Assembly: GCA_028571685.1 (NCBI GenBank)
Contig: CM053143.1
Span: 6,315,501 to 6,379,500, forward strand
DNA length: 64,000 nucleotides
Source: Heterohyrax brucei
Lineage: Eukaryota; Chordata; Mammalia; Hyracoidea; Procaviidae
Direction of reading: 5' to 3'
Of the stretch, positions 24,117-35,645 are shown one piece after another. A program made the translations under genes and the position numbers. How positions within the stretch are numbered: the stretch's first letter is position 1; every line of letters begins with the position of its first letter. The notes beneath the pieces were generated by a model. The model had not been told where the DNA came from. It searched no databases and saw only the letters and a program-made list of their open reading frames with translations.

Positions 24117-25142
24117 CTAGAGGCTGTTTAGTTCCTCTGGAGTTGCTTTAACAGGATCTGAGGTACAGTTCTGAGAAGGAAATTAATCACTAGTCACCTC
24201 TATGTACTCCAGCGACTAGGACCAGTGGAATCTCTGAGGTAGCAGGCTCCATCTCCTGGCTGGGAAAGACACAGCCCTATGTATGGAGTCACAGGGGCCC
24301 ATCAGCCAGTCCTATGATGTGAGTCAGTAAAGGCAGGAAGAGATGCTGTCAGGTTGCACCACAGTTATTTCTCTAGGCAGTCTTATTTTGAAAGGTAAAA
24401 GCTATCTGACAGATTCCAAAATCAGTCAGGTTGTCAGGTGTGGCAAGCCCCTCTCTCCAGCTGGCAATGGAGGCACCTGTATATCCATCCCCAGATGCTG
24501 TGATCTAGTTCAAAGTACGGACAGGTTAGTGTCCTGCTGTCATCCACTGCCAGGCCCCACTCATAAGGCTACACTGTGCTAAACAAAACTTTTCTGCTGG
24601 GAAAGCACTCCCCAGGATTGCACTGCCTCCCAGCCTGGGAATTAGCCCCTGCTGAGGCCTCTGTTTGGGTAACTCTGCCTCCCAGTTGTACAAGATGGCA
24701 TCCTGCACAAGCTGTCCTGCCTGCTGCAAAATAGCCGAATCTATGGCACAGGTTTAGAAACAGAGAGTGGTGGGGCCATGGAGTTCTGAGTCCAGAGCTG
24801 GGCCCTCAAATGTGGCTATTCTGCCTGCTGATCATGTCAGCAGTGCTGCTGAGCTTTGCTGACAGTTAGGCCCATCCCCTGCCTGCTGGCTAACAAAAAG
24901 GAAAAAAGTTAAAAACGCCAGTTACCTTCAGTCCACGAGAGCTGACCATTCAACAAGCATAGGACTCAGTGAAAGAGATGTTTCCCATTCAGTGGCATGT
25001 AGTCCAAACTGACAGCCCTATACTGTGTACTAGGGCTCACTGGGTGTCCAGAAGGCTCCGTTTAATTATCTATCCATGCCTTAGTTTTCAGAGAGAATTA
25101 GGGAGACCCATGTCTAGTCCACAATCTTGACTCCACCTCCTG
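24117..25142 (-). promoter_or_regulatory. L1B 5'UTR/promoter region
   Basis: About 1 kb of GC-richer sequence between the L1 5' end and the ORF1 start. A degenerate YY1-like core (CAAGATTGT, complement of 25121-25129) lies near the first bases, where human L1 carries CAAGATGGC. No clear tandem monomers were seen, unlike L1C. Confidence 0.5.
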
Positions 25143-26065
25143 CAATAATTTTTGAATGATCATCAGCAAAATTTTATGTGTGTAGTATTAATGATAGTAT
25201 CTAATAATGTCTACATTCTGTTGGATCACCTTTCTTTGGAATGGGCACAAGTATGGATCTCTTCCAGTTGGTTAGTCAGGTAGCTGTCTTCCAGATTTCA
25301 TGGCATAGATGGAGTGCTTCCTACACTGCATCCATTCGTTGAAACATGACAATTGGTATTTTGTCAATTCCTAGACCCTTGTTTTTCACCAATGCCTTCA
25401 GTGTAGCTTGAACTTCTTCCTTCGTTACCGTTGGTTTTTCATCACATGTCACCTCCTGAAATGGTTAAAATCAACCAGTTCTTTTTGGTACAGTGACTGT
25501 GTGTTTCTTCTGCCATCTTTGGATTCTTCCAATGCTGTTCTAAATTTTGTCCGTAGAATCCTTCAGTATTGCAACTCAAGATTTGTATTGTCTCTTCAGT
25601 TCGAGTTTGATAAATGCAAAATGTATTCTTCCCTTTTGATTTTCTAACTTTATGTATTTGTGTATTTTATTATAGTACTTTACTTGTCTTTCAAGCCACC
25701 CTTTGAAATCTACTGTTTGGTTTCTTTACATCATAATTTTTTAAAATTCATTTTAGCTGTTCTGCATTCAAGAGTAAATTTCAGAGGCTCTTCTGTAATC
25801 CATTTGGTTTTTTTCTTCTTCCCTTTCTAATGATCTTTTACTTTCTTCATATATGCTGTCATCCCAGAATTCATCTGGTCTTCATCATTAGTGTTCACTG
25901 CATCAACTCTATTCTTGAGATGGCCTTCAGATTCAGGTGGGATGTGGTCAAGGTCACATTGTGGATCTTACAGATTTGCTTTAATTGTCTTCAGCTTCTA
26001 CTTGAGCTAGCATGGGAGCAATTGATGGTCTGGTCCATAGTTGTCCCCTGGCCCTGTTCTTTTTT
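25143..26065 (-). mobile_element. RTE (BovB-like), right half of the element split by L1B
   Basis: The complement encodes the RTE region between endonuclease and reverse transcriptase. It has the conserved order seen in plus sense at 38900-39850: the endonuclease end, the basic linker, then the start of RT. It ends at about 26065 without a 5' end. It is joined in antisense to the 3' part at 16840-17721 by the L1B insertion. Confidence 0.75.
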
Positions 26066-26119
26066 CTATTTCTTTATTGTGCATTAAGTGAAGAAGTTAC
26101 AGTGTAGTTTCTCATTAAG

Positions 26120-26575
26120 GAATAAATACGCAAATGACACTTTCAGTTACCTCATATGTGTGCAAAAGCCAGACAATGAGTAAGGAGGACCAAAGAAGAA
26201 CTGATATCTTTGAATTATGAGGTTGGCAAAGAATATTGAATATGTCATGGACTGCCAGAACAAACAAATCTGTCTCGGAAGAAATACAGCCAGACTGTTC
26301 CTTAGCAGCAAGGATAGCAAGACTTTGTCCCACATACTTAGGACATGTTATTAGTAGGACCAGTCTCTAGAGAAAGACATAGTGCTTGGAAAAGTGAGGG
26401 TCAGCAAAAGAGAGGAAGACCCTCCATGAGATGAACAGGCACAGTGGCTGCAACAATGGGTTCAAACATAGCAACAATTGAGCGGATGGCTCAGGGCAGG
26501 GTAGTGTTTCATTTTGTTTTACACAGTTGCTATGAGTCAGAATTGACTCAACAGCACCTAACAACTGGAAAACAC
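26120..26575 (+). mobile_element. RTE 3' end in opposite orientation
   Basis: Sense RTE C-terminus and tail: 'caaaagccagacaatgagta', 'agaatattgaatatgtcatg', 'ggctgcaacaatgggttcaa', 'gagtcagaattgactcaaca' and 'gcacctaacaactgg'. It is collinear with 40170-40590. The neighbouring RTE at 25143-26065 is antisense, so the two pieces are head to head. Confidence 0.8.
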
Positions 26576-26659
26576 CTAAATGCAAACTAAAGACACTATA
26601 TGAAGATGAATTAATCATTGGGTCACAAGGTTAGAGAAACTTGAGATACTTAAAACAAG

Positions 26660-27400
26660 AAGATAGTTTCTCCAATTCAGAGAAAAAACAAGTTTACCCA
26701 CATCTGATTTACTGTAATTATTCCCTATCCATGTGATTTTCTGTTTACATCTGTGTCATGGATTGAATTGTGCCCCCCAAAAATATGTGTAGCCATGTGG
26801 CTGGGACATGATTCCCAGTATCTTATGACTGTCCTTCATTTTGTGGTTTTCCTAAGCTGTATGCTAAAGGATTAGGGTGGGGCTGTAAATCCCTTCATAG
26901 AATCACCTCCCTGCTCCACTCTAGAGGAAGTTTCCCTGGAGTATGGCTTGCCCCACCCTTAATCCTTTCATCTTACAAGAGATAAAAGGACAGACAAGCA
27001 GGCAGAGAATTGGGAACCTCGTACTACCATCAAGAAAGCAGCACTGGGAGAACAGTGTGTCCTTCAGACCTGAGGTTCCTGTGCCAAGATGCTCCCTGAT
27101 GCAATACCAGACTTTCCTCTAGAGTGGATAAGGGGAAAGCCTTCCCCTGGAGTAGACACCCTCAATATGGACTTGCAGCCTACCAGACTATGCAAGAATA
27201 AACCTTCCTTTGTTAAAGCCATCCACTCTGTGGTAATTCTGTTAGAGCAGCCCTAGTTGACTAAAACAGTCTACCTGTACCTGCAAGTCTGTGACCAACT
27301 TGATAGCAGAAACTTTGCTTACTAATTTTTAGTTTTTAATTCCAAGTACCCGGCACATAGCAAGTCTCATTTCATGTTTGCTAATTGGTCTTTAAGATGC
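26660..27400 (+). mobile_element. Probable L2 fragment split by an LTR
   Basis: 26660-26753 and 27269-27400 read as one diverged L2 3' region when the LTR at 26754-27268 is removed ('ttctgtttacatctg' + 'gtctacctgt', then 'agcagaaactttgcttacta' and 'gtacccggcacatagcaag'). Confidence 0.45.
26754..27268 (+). mobile_element. Solo MaLR-type LTR
   Basis: Complete, in sense: starts TGTCATGGATTGAATTGTGC, ends CAGCCCTAGTTGACTAAAACA, with an 'aagaataaac' polyadenylation-like signal at about 27204. Same family as 12933-13452. Flanking 5-mers ATCTG and GTCTA agree at three of five positions, so the target duplication is uncertain. No internal sequence remains, which indicates LTR-LTR recombination. Confidence 0.85.
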
Positions 27401-28214
27401 AGTAATCACTGACATAGTGACAGCTTTACACAGGCAGTATTCATGTAAACAACTAGTATAATACGCATCTTGATTTTAGAAAGATAAAAATTTTAAAATT
27501 ATGCCTTAGAGTGGAGGAAATGCTGCTGTTGTCCTGTTCTGGAATTTTTGTCCCAAGAACAGAGTAGATTCTTGTGCCTGCTATCTCAGCAAATGAACAT
27601 TCATCAACACAGGTAATACTGGCTCAGATCATCCTCACTTCCTAAGTTTCTTTTTCTGGGGCCATAGAAAATTTCCAAATATTTGTATGTTATAGTTTTC
27701 CTTGAATTAAACTCTGATCCTCAAAATGCTTTTTCAGACTTCAGTAACTGTCCATTGTTTTGAGGGAATTAACTCTAATGCTCCATTTCTTCCTTGGTGG
27801 GTCCCCTTTGTATTGCCCGTATTGCCCACAGTGTGGAAACATCTCAAGGCTCAATCCCCTTCTTTTCTGAGACATCACCAGGTGTTCTGAAGACTGGCCT
27901 CACAGCAGAATACTGGAAAGGCTTATAAAAAATGAATAAGCCCTGGTCCTAACCAAGACCAATGGAATAAAAACCTCCAGAGTTAGCCAACTTGGACCGA
28001 AATGCTAGCTCTATGACTACTGGTCATGTAACTTAAACTATAAAACATATGTTTACTTTCCATCATTACAACAGATATCATATCTTCTTTTCTCTGTTTA
28101 TTTAAGATCTATACCTCTCCATGAAACTTTCCCCTGCCTCAGCCCTCCATAATCACAATTTATTTTGGATTGTTTGTGAAACACACTGGATCAGTCACAG
28201 GTTTGTAAAACTAA
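27401..28214. other. Unrecognised intergenic DNA
   Basis: No repeat, exon or significant open frame identified. Confidence 0.4.
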
Positions 28215-28925
28215 AACAGTCTCCCAGCTGATGTTTCTACAACTGCTCTTCTTGCCTTTCAGTCCATTCTTCAAAAAGTACACCAACATTTCAGAGTGCT
28301 CTTTTTTAAAACCTGATTATGTTGTTTCCTATTTTAAACCTTCCATTGAAGTCTCTTTATTCTTAGATTAAAATGCAAATTCTCTAACCTGGCACATTTT
28401 CTACCCTTCCTGTTGCTTTCAGAGTCTAACTACACAGGTCTTGAATTTGATATATACTCTCTCTCTCCTCATTGCCTTTGCTTATACTAATAAATAATCT
28501 TGCCCTCATCTTTTTTTTGGTGTCAGTTTAATCACTTCTTTGGTGAACCTTTCCCTGGCTTCAGTTTAGGTTTGTGTCCTAGTTAAATTCTCTCTTAAGA
28601 TACTGTAAATACTCTTTTGTAATTAAGTGTTTAATCATGAACCGGATAGAAGTAGGTAGCATATTAACTTTTTCGTAAAATAACTTTATATTGTTTGATT
28701 TGTTACCATAGCATGTATTCCATTTGTAGTTTTAAAAATATATATATAGTGTAGCATGGAAAGCAGTATTTGATTTTTTTAAAGCTATTTATTTAATGTC
28801 TTTGTCCTCCCCTAGAATGCGCATTCCAGAAGGGCAGATACTGAGGCTGTCATTTTCTCCACTGTGTCCATAGAATCTAGCAATGCCTTGAACATATGAG
28901 GTTTGAACAAATATGAATGAACTTT
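28215..28925 (+). mobile_element. L2 LINE 3' region
   Basis: Long, diverged match to L2 order: 'cagtccattcttcaaaaagt', 'aaacctgattatgttgtttc', 'ttccattgaagtctctttat', 'ggtgaacctttccctggctt', 'cctagaatgcgcattccaga' and the 3' end 'gaacaaatatgaatgaactt'. An ancient mammal-wide repeat, no open frame. Confidence 0.65.
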
Positions 28926-29394
28926 GAGGACTGAGGATAAGACATGAAGACTGGTTAGAAGACTACCCAGTGACCTTACTGTCCACCTTATCTGAGAAAG
29001 AGATGGCCATCTGTCCAAATTGTTGTTGTTAGATGCAGTCGAGTCAGTTCTGACTCACAGCACCCTATATACAACAGAATGAAAGACTGTGCGATCCTGC
29101 ATCATCCTTAGAGTCATTGAGCCCATTGTTGCAGCCATTGTGTCAATTTATCTGAACACGTGTCTTCCTATTTTTTGCTAACCTTCTCGTCTATTAGTCC
29201 TGATGTCCTTCTCTAGGGACTGATCCCTCCAGACATTATATTCAAACTATGTGACACATAGGTCTCCCCATTCTTGCTTCCAAGTCTGATTCTGTTTTGT
29301 GCTTCTTCCAAGACAGGTTTTTTCCTTCTTTTGACAGTCCATTGTATTTTCATTGTTCTTCACCAGCACAAAAATTCAAAGCATCAATTTTCTT

Positions 29395-31133
29395 TTTTAA
29401 TTTTTATTTTCATTTAACATAACTGAGTGAAAATGTACATTCACATATAAATTTACATGCCCACCTATATGCAGCTTCCACTGCTCTCCCTGCCCGGTGA
29501 CTGCACACTATTCCTCTCTGCTCCATACATGTCTCATCCTCCCAACAGTCTCCTTTCCCCTCCTCGCCGTCCACTACCCTTCCTCCAGCCAGAGGTCAGC
29601 AAGATGATATCCTATAGATGTATAGAACCATGAAGTGCTTCCAATATATGGTTACTCTGCATTGCCAAGTCCAATCCATTCCTGTCCAAAGAGTGGACCT
29701 TTGTTATAATTTATGGGAAAGGGCAGCATCAGGGCCGGGGGCCATGCTCTCAGAGGAACCCCAAAACCGCTGGACCATCAATATAGGTCTCTTAGTGGAG
29801 ATCTCATGATGCACCTCTTTTTATTCTTGTGTTGCCAGTGAGGCTCATCTCTGTGAGCTCCGTCGTGGCTATCACTGGTGGTGGCCGGGCACCATCCAGT
29901 TCTTCCGGTCCCAAGTCGATGTAGGCACCCACTCTTGTGGGTCTCTCTGTCTTCTCGGTTGTCTTTACCGCATGCTGTTTTGGCCCTCGGTGAGCATCTG
30001 TTCCTGCTGAGTTGGGACCATTTGCTGTGTCCTTGGATGGCAGCTTGGCAGCTTTTAAGACCCCAGACGCCACTCACCAATGTGGGGTGCAGAGAGCTCT
30101 CTTAGCAAAACGCTAGTTGTGCCAATTGGCCTGGAATTCGCCTAAGAGCATGGTCCCCCACCTCCTGCCCCAGCTACTCTATCCTTGCAGTATTGAGTTA
30201 AGATGGAAGGAGTACTCAAGTTATGCTGAAGTCCACTTAATGTTGTTCTTGTTTCTAATGTGTGCTATCACCGCTTTCTCCCAACTAGATTTCTAGTAAC
30301 TCTCTAAACTAAACCCTCCCCTCCCATGCAGCTGTCAAAGAGTCTTTTCTTCTATACACAAGTCTGTTTTTGAGATCTTATCGTAGAGGTCTCATGCAGT
30401 ATTTGTCGTTTTGTCACTGACTACTGTCACTCAACATAATGTCTTCCAGTTGAAACCAGGTTAGGAGATGTTTCCTGGAATCATCGTTATTCTTTATCAT
30501 TGCATAGTGCTCCACTGAGTATATGTACCACAGTTTACCTATCCATTCTTCTATTGTTGGGCATCTGGGTTGATTCGATCTTTTTGCTATTGTGGACTGT
30601 GCTGCGATAAACATTCTGGTGCATGTGTCCGTTGGTGTGAAAGGCTTTGAATCTGTAGGATATATTCCAAGCAGTGGAATTACTGGGTCAAATGGTATAT
30701 CAATATCCATTTTTTTAAGGAAGCGCCAGATTGCCTTCCAAAGAGGCTGGACCATTTTGCAACCCCACCAACAGTGTAGGAGGGTTCCAGTTTCTCCACA
30801 GCCTCTCCAGCATTTGTTGTTTTGTGTTTTCTGGATCATGGCCAATCTTGTTGGGGTGAGATGGTATCTCATTGTTGTCTTGATTTGAATATCTTTAATA
30901 GCTAAAGATCGTGAACATGTCCGCATGTGTTTTTTGGCTGCCTGGATCTCCTTTTTAGTGAAGTGTCTGTCTGTCTCCTTTGCCCATCGCTTAATTGGAT
31001 GGTTTATCTTCTTCTTCTTGATATTTTGTAGTATCTTATAGATTATGGAGATCAGGCGTCGGTCTGACATAGAGTTGCCAAATATTTTTTCCCATTCTGT
31101 GAGTGTTCTTTTAATTCTATTAATAAAGTCTTT
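29395..31133 (-). mobile_element. L1F: 5'-truncated L1 inserted in RTE
   Basis: Complement of an L1 3' half: T-rich tail complement at 29395-29415, 3'UTR to about 30413, ORF2 C-terminus to 31133. It is flanked by a perfect 14-bp duplication GCATCAATTTTCTT (29381-29394 and 31134-31147). Same family as L1A. Confidence 0.92.
30414..31133 (-). pseudogene. L1F ORF2 C-terminal remnant
   Basis: A 218-codon open frame runs on the minus strand from 31070 to 30414, unbroken to the natural C-terminus ('WFQLEDIMLSDSSQ'). It includes the Cys motif 'CWRGCGETGTLLHCWWGC' and 'IPFDPVIPLLGIYPTDSKPF', matching L1A almost residue for residue. The endonuclease and RT core are lost to 5' truncation. The open frame reflects a recent insertion, not selection. 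Confidence 0.88.
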
Positions 31134-31815
31134 GCATCAATTTTCTTAGGTCTTCCTTAATTCATTGTCCAGTTTTCACATGCATATGTGGCCACTGAAA
31201 ACCCAACGGCTTGAGTGGGGCTCACCTTAGTCTTCAGGGTGATATCTTAGCATTTCAACACTTTAAAGACGTCTTCTGCAACAGAGCAATGTATCTTTTG
31301 ATTTCCTGACTACTGCTTCCATGGCTGTTGATTGTGGATCCAAGTACAGTGAAATCCTTGATAACTTCAATCTGTTCTCTATTTATTACAATGTGACGTA
31401 TTTGTCCATTCATAAGGATTTTTGTCTTCTTTGTGGTGAGGTGTAATCCACACCGATGCCTATAACCTTTGCTTTTCTTAGTAAGTACTTCAAATATTCT
31501 TTCATTTCAACAAGCAAAGATGTGTCATCTGGATGTTGCCAGTTGCTAATGCATCTTCCTCCAGTCCTGATGCTGTGTTCTTCTTCATATAGTACAGCTT
31601 CTCAAATTGTCTGCTCAGCATACAGATCAAAGAGGTACGGTGAAATGACACAATGCTAGCTCACGCCTTGTCTGACTTTAAACCACTGAGTATGCCCTTG
31701 TTCTGCCCAAACAATCATGGTTTGCTTTATGTGCAGTTTCCTCATGAGCACAATTAAGTGTTTTGCAATTTCCATCTTCACAGTGTTATCCATAATTTAT
31801 TATGATCAGTTCAAA

Positions 31816-32130
31816 TTATAGAGCACAAGATGGAGCACACCTAGGCCTGTCCAGGTTGTCTTCTTTTCCAAAGGCATCTTGCCAGCCCAAGAATGGGACA
31901 AGAAAGCTTTTAAATAGTGGAGGTTTTTAGAACCTCAAGAGAAAAGCAACATTAAGATTACTTGTGCCTGACTAGTTAGGATAGGATCTGATTCAGTCCA
32001 TAGGTTCACAGAGTCATCAATACATTCTTTAAAAATTTTAAACCTTTCTTGTCATAATTATCTACTTATAATTGTCTATCGTTTTTTTGACTTGCAACTG
32101 ATACAGATTGATTTTGCTATTTTCTCTATA
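31816..32130. other. Unrecognised DNA
   Basis: No repeat or gene recognised between the RTE and the next AfroSINE. Confidence 0.4.
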
Positions 32131-32338
32131 TGTTGTTGTTAGTTGCTATTGAGTCAATTCTGATTCATGGTGACCCCACGTGTGCAGAATAGAACTGCTC
32201 CATAGGATTTTCAAGGTTGTGACCTTTCAGAAGCAGATCACCAGGCCTGTCTTCTGAGGTTTCTTTAGGTGAATCTGAACAGCCAACATTTTGATCAGTA
32301 GTTGAATGCTCAGCTGATGGTGTCACCCAGGGATTCCT
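32131..32338 (-). mobile_element. AfroSINE, long variant
   Basis: Complement of the ACAACA tail at 32131 (tgttgttgttagttgctatt), core 'gcagaatagaactgctccat', and head 'tgtcacccagggattcc' at the right. Complete but diverged. Confidence 0.8.
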
Positions 32339-32579
32339 TTTCTTTATATACACGTGCCCAGCTTCCCAACTGAATCCACAGTTTCCTAAGTATGAGGTCT
32401 TTTTTCATAAATATTTTGCATCCACATGACCTGGCACAATAGATAGCCTATTCCCTAGAAATGAATGTAGTTATTGTTATTTCAACCAAGAAAATGTTCA
32501 AAGCTTCAGTATTTCTTAGCTACTTTCTAATAAGTTTTTTTGTTTGTTTCAATAAATGCAGCAATTTTTAATATGTAAT

Positions 32580-32620
32580 AGGTCTCTCTGAGTTGGACTT
32601 GACTGCAGTGGGTTTGGGGG
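32580..32620 (+). mobile_element. AfroSINE tail fragment
   Basis: 'ggtctctctgagttggactt' and 'actgcagtgggtttgg' match only the last ~40 bp of an AfroSINE. Confidence 0.45.
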
Positions 32621-34321
32621 TTTTATGTCAACATTTGTTGAAACTTCATAGATTTTCAAAAGCCTTTAATGTTTTTCTTTACTTGGAAATATTTGATAGG
32701 GCATTTGCAGATAGATGCTTTTGCAAAGACAGAATAACTCCTGCACTGGATCAAACTTATCTGAAGGAATGAAGTGAAATATTTTAATAAGAACATACAT
32801 TTTCCAAGTAATAAAGTGTAAGTATTTTTCTGTGGCCTTAAAAATGAGCTGTAATTTATAAGTTATATTACTCAATAAGATTGTTTATTTTCCTGGACTT
32901 GTATTGTAGTAACTACCAGTCTTCTGATATGGAGTTTACCTGTATCTATTTAAGGTTTTTTATGTTGTTGTTATATCACAGAACAAGACTAAAATACAAT
33001 AATTTTACTCAGACAAACTGCTGTATCCTTCACCAATTAAAAATGAGGTGAAGTAGGCTTCAGAAATCCTCATCTTCAAAAATCTAAGGACAATAAAGAC
33101 AATGTGAAATCTGCAGCATGTAAGAACAATGCTGATTGACTCTCTCTTAGGAATCTGAACTGCACGTTACATCTAGATGACAAGCCTCATTTGTGCTATT
33201 TTCCTGGTAATTTAACATACCTTGAGCTACACGTTTAATTTAGTTTGAGGGCTGCCTTGAAATAGCATGAATTTGAGCCATTACGTGACTTAAGTAGGAT
33301 TTCTCATATTAACCTGAATTACCTTATTGTGATGGTTTCTAAGCCAACTGTGTAAAATGAGTTTATTTTTACAAAAAAATATTTTTTCCAAAGAGAATTA
33401 TTCATGTAGTTAAAGCTAATCCCGTCATCCAGTTGTTATTCTTAATACCTGCTTCACTCTCTTTTTCCCAGTACATTCTGTTTCTCCCTGACTGTACTGC
33501 TTTACAGCTCCTCCTCCTCCCTACCCCTTGATAGTGAAAATGTATTACAGACAAAAATACAAACTTTCATTAAAAAAAGCCTACATGAAATAAAACAAAG
33601 CAGCCCTGCACACTAAAGTTAACAATACAATCAACCCTGTTACTAATTTAGGAAGAACATATTAATCTATTTAAAATCCATCAGTCTGTGCTTACCATGG
33701 GTTCTGGTATCTGTGGGTTAACTGATCAACAGCAGCATGACTTAGTTCCCCATACTGTCAAAGAAAGGAAATGAATGTACCATGATTCCAAGGTAAACAG
33801 GCAACAACATGTCTAAGGATCTACATTCCTATTCAAAAAGGAATTCAAGTTGAGAACTAGATAGGAACTGCTAAAATCAGTCAAACGAAACTAAGAGAGG
33901 AAGGTGGTCAAAAGAGTACAAGAAGTATATACGTCCATATGTGCTTTATTATAAAAGGGGTGTTGGGTAGCAAGGAGAATATAGTCCATAATCTCTAAAC
34001 TCCTTTCTATCTTTATGATTCTATGCCTATACAAGCAGGCATTTTACACTACTACTTATGGTTTAGCCTCAAACGTCTTAGTTCTTTTCACTTCACCTTC
34101 TCACAGAATCAGGAAATGTGGTGGGGCAATAAAATGGAGAGGAGGGGGACTGTAGACAGCCAGTGGGGAAGTGTAGATCTGAAAACTCCTTTCAAATAAT
34201 TTTGGGTACTGTAAAAGTGCTATGGCTTACAGCCACTACCACATTAAAAATTAATTCCCACACTCTCACATATGCATTGAAATCATCTATTATTACTGAA
34301 TGAATGATTACAGTAATAATC
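32621..34321. other. Repeat-poor stretch, no gene seen
   Basis: 1.7 kb in which I recognise no interspersed repeat, the longest such run in the right two thirds of the window. It has no open frame above 69 codons and no splice-flanked exon I could defend. It could hold conserved non-coding sequence, but that cannot be judged from one genome. Confidence 0.4.
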
Positions 34322-34890
34322 TTTTCTTAGTTACATAGAGAAATATCAAAGGGTGGCTTAAACAAACAGACACTTATTTTTCAACAGTTTAGAGGGCTAG
34401 ATGTTGGAACTCAGAATACCAGCTCCAAACCAAACCAAACCTAGTGCTGTCAAGTCAATGCCGTCTCATGGGGACCCTACAGAACAGAGTAGAACTGCCC
34501 CATAGAGTTTCCAAGGAGCATCTGGTAGATTTGAATTGCTAACCTTCAGGCTAGCAGCCATAGCACTTAACCACTAGCCGCTAGGGTTTGCGTAGCAGCT
34601 CCAGGGAAAGGCTTTTTCTCTCTGTCAGCGCTGGAAGGAGGTCCTTGTCTCTTTGAGCTTTTGCAGCTCAGCAGTCTTAATGTGGATTGCATCTTTCTCA
34701 TCTCTGCTTGCTAGCTTGCATTTAACCTCTTTTATATCTCAAAAGAGATCAACTCAGGATATACCCTACATTAATCCTGCCTCATTTATTTAACAAAGAC
34801 AACCATTCCACAATAGAATTATAACCACAGACATAGAGGTTAGGATTTATAATACATATTTTGGGGGGACACAGTTCATTCCATAAAACA
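34322..34890 (-). mobile_element. MaLR-type solo LTR carrying an AfroSINE
   Basis: LTR pieces 34322-34426 and 34593-34890 follow the family order in complement: 'ggtggcttaaacaaacagac', 'gtcagcgctggaaggaggtc', 'atctcaaaagagatcaactc', 'gacacagttcattccataaa'. The AfroSINE at 34427-34592 separates them. More diverged than the 42.8-45 kb copies. Confidence 0.75.
34427..34592 (-). mobile_element. AfroSINE in the LTR
   Basis: Complement reads from a 'ccaaaccaaacc' tail to the head 'gccgctagggtttg'. It is flanked by TACCAGCTCC (34417-34426) and TAGCAGCTCC (34593-34602), a 10-bp duplication with one mismatch that restores the LTR when collapsed. Confidence 0.85.
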
Positions 34891-35221
34891 TCCTACTTTT
34901 CACCAGGAAATTTGTGAATAAGCATGGGGAAGACGAGTGTCAAATTTACATTGAGAAAAATTTTGTTTATAATAGTTACTCAATTTTCAACACTAGATTT
35001 GAGAAACAATATCATGATTATCACGAAGTGTTTCACTTCACTTGAAATGCAATTTTTGTGCATTTATATGGAATGCTATATTCACAACATCTCAAAAAAT
35101 TATGATAATTGCAACATCACAGGAGTTGCCTAGTACTCTATATTAATTTGTACTTTTAATTTTGTTAAATTGTGATAAATAGGTATGTAACAAATCTTTC
35201 GTCTTTTCACAAATTTGCCAG
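34891..35221. other. Unrecognised AT-rich DNA
   Basis: The 69-codon frame at 34924-35133 starts ATGGGGAAGACG but shows no known domain. Not called as a gene. Confidence 0.4.
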
Positions 35222-35385
35222 CTATGTGAGTGAGCCATCTGGAAGCAGACTTTCTAGTCCCAGTCATATTAGCTTGTGCTGCCCTAGCCAAGAGCCTGGC
35301 TACAACTTCCTGACAGACTCTGAGCCGGGACTACCCAACTAAACCACTTGGAGCTTCTCCCACACTTTAAGATAACTGAACATTC
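35222..35385 (+). mobile_element. Ancient MLT1-type LTR fragment
   Basis: 'gagccatctggaagcagact', 'tgacagactctgagccggga' and 'ctacccaactaaaccacttg' match the 3' part of MLT1 (MaLR) LTRs, known across placental mammals. Older than the other LTRs here. Confidence 0.6.
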
Positions 35386-35389
35386 TTCA

Positions 35390-35645
35390 CATGTACAATC
35401 AGTGACATGTTCATCACGTTGTTCAACTGTCACCATCACCTGAGTCCACATTTTTCCTATCACCCTTAACAAAAGATGTTGAGTAGCCCTAAATAATGAG
35501 TCTCCCTTTCTCCTCCCTCTTGCTCACTTAGAGCAACCACTAGTAAACTTTGGTCACTGTATACTTACCTATTCTAGATATTCCATGTAAATGGGATTAT
35601 ACATTATTTGCCTTTCAGTTATTGATTTAACTTAGTACTTTTTTT
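35390..35645 (-). mobile_element. Ancient L1 3'UTR fragment
   Basis: 'ttcaactgtcaccatcacct', 'gcaaccactagtaaactttg' and 'atgggattatacattatttg' match the antisense 3' end of old mammalian L1s. Confidence 0.55.

Larger units (their letters stand above)
17722..25142 (-). mobile_element. L1B: nearly complete antisense L1 inside RTE
   Basis: Order on the minus strand: 5'UTR (25142-24117), ORF1 (24116-23170), inter-ORF, ORF2 (about 22735-18663), 3'UTR to 17722. The first bases (complement of 'cttgactccacctcctgca') resemble a normal L1 5' end. The 3' terminus is cut: the last ~100 bp and the A-tail seen in L1F at 29395-29510 are absent, so a deletion probably spans the L1/RTE junction. An RTE fragment (20766-21096) interrupts ORF2. 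Confidence 0.85.
29021..31815 (-). mobile_element. RTE (BovB-like) 3' portion, split by L1F
   Basis: Left part 29021-29394 starts at the complement of the ACAACA tail. Right part 31134-31815 continues into the reverse transcriptase C-terminal coding region ('gctgttgattgtggatccaa', also found at 17357). The L1 between them has a clean 14-bp target duplication, so the RTE was one element before. No open frame survives. Confidence 0.8.

Noticed and set aside
25143..26575. A single twin-primed RTE with 5' inversion
   Set aside because: The antisense piece fits better as a continuation of the RTE at 16840-17721 around L1B; kept only as an alternative.
30414..31070. 218-codon minus-strand frame as a gene
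   Set aside because: It is L1F ORF2, bounded by L1 target duplications and nearly identical to L1A.
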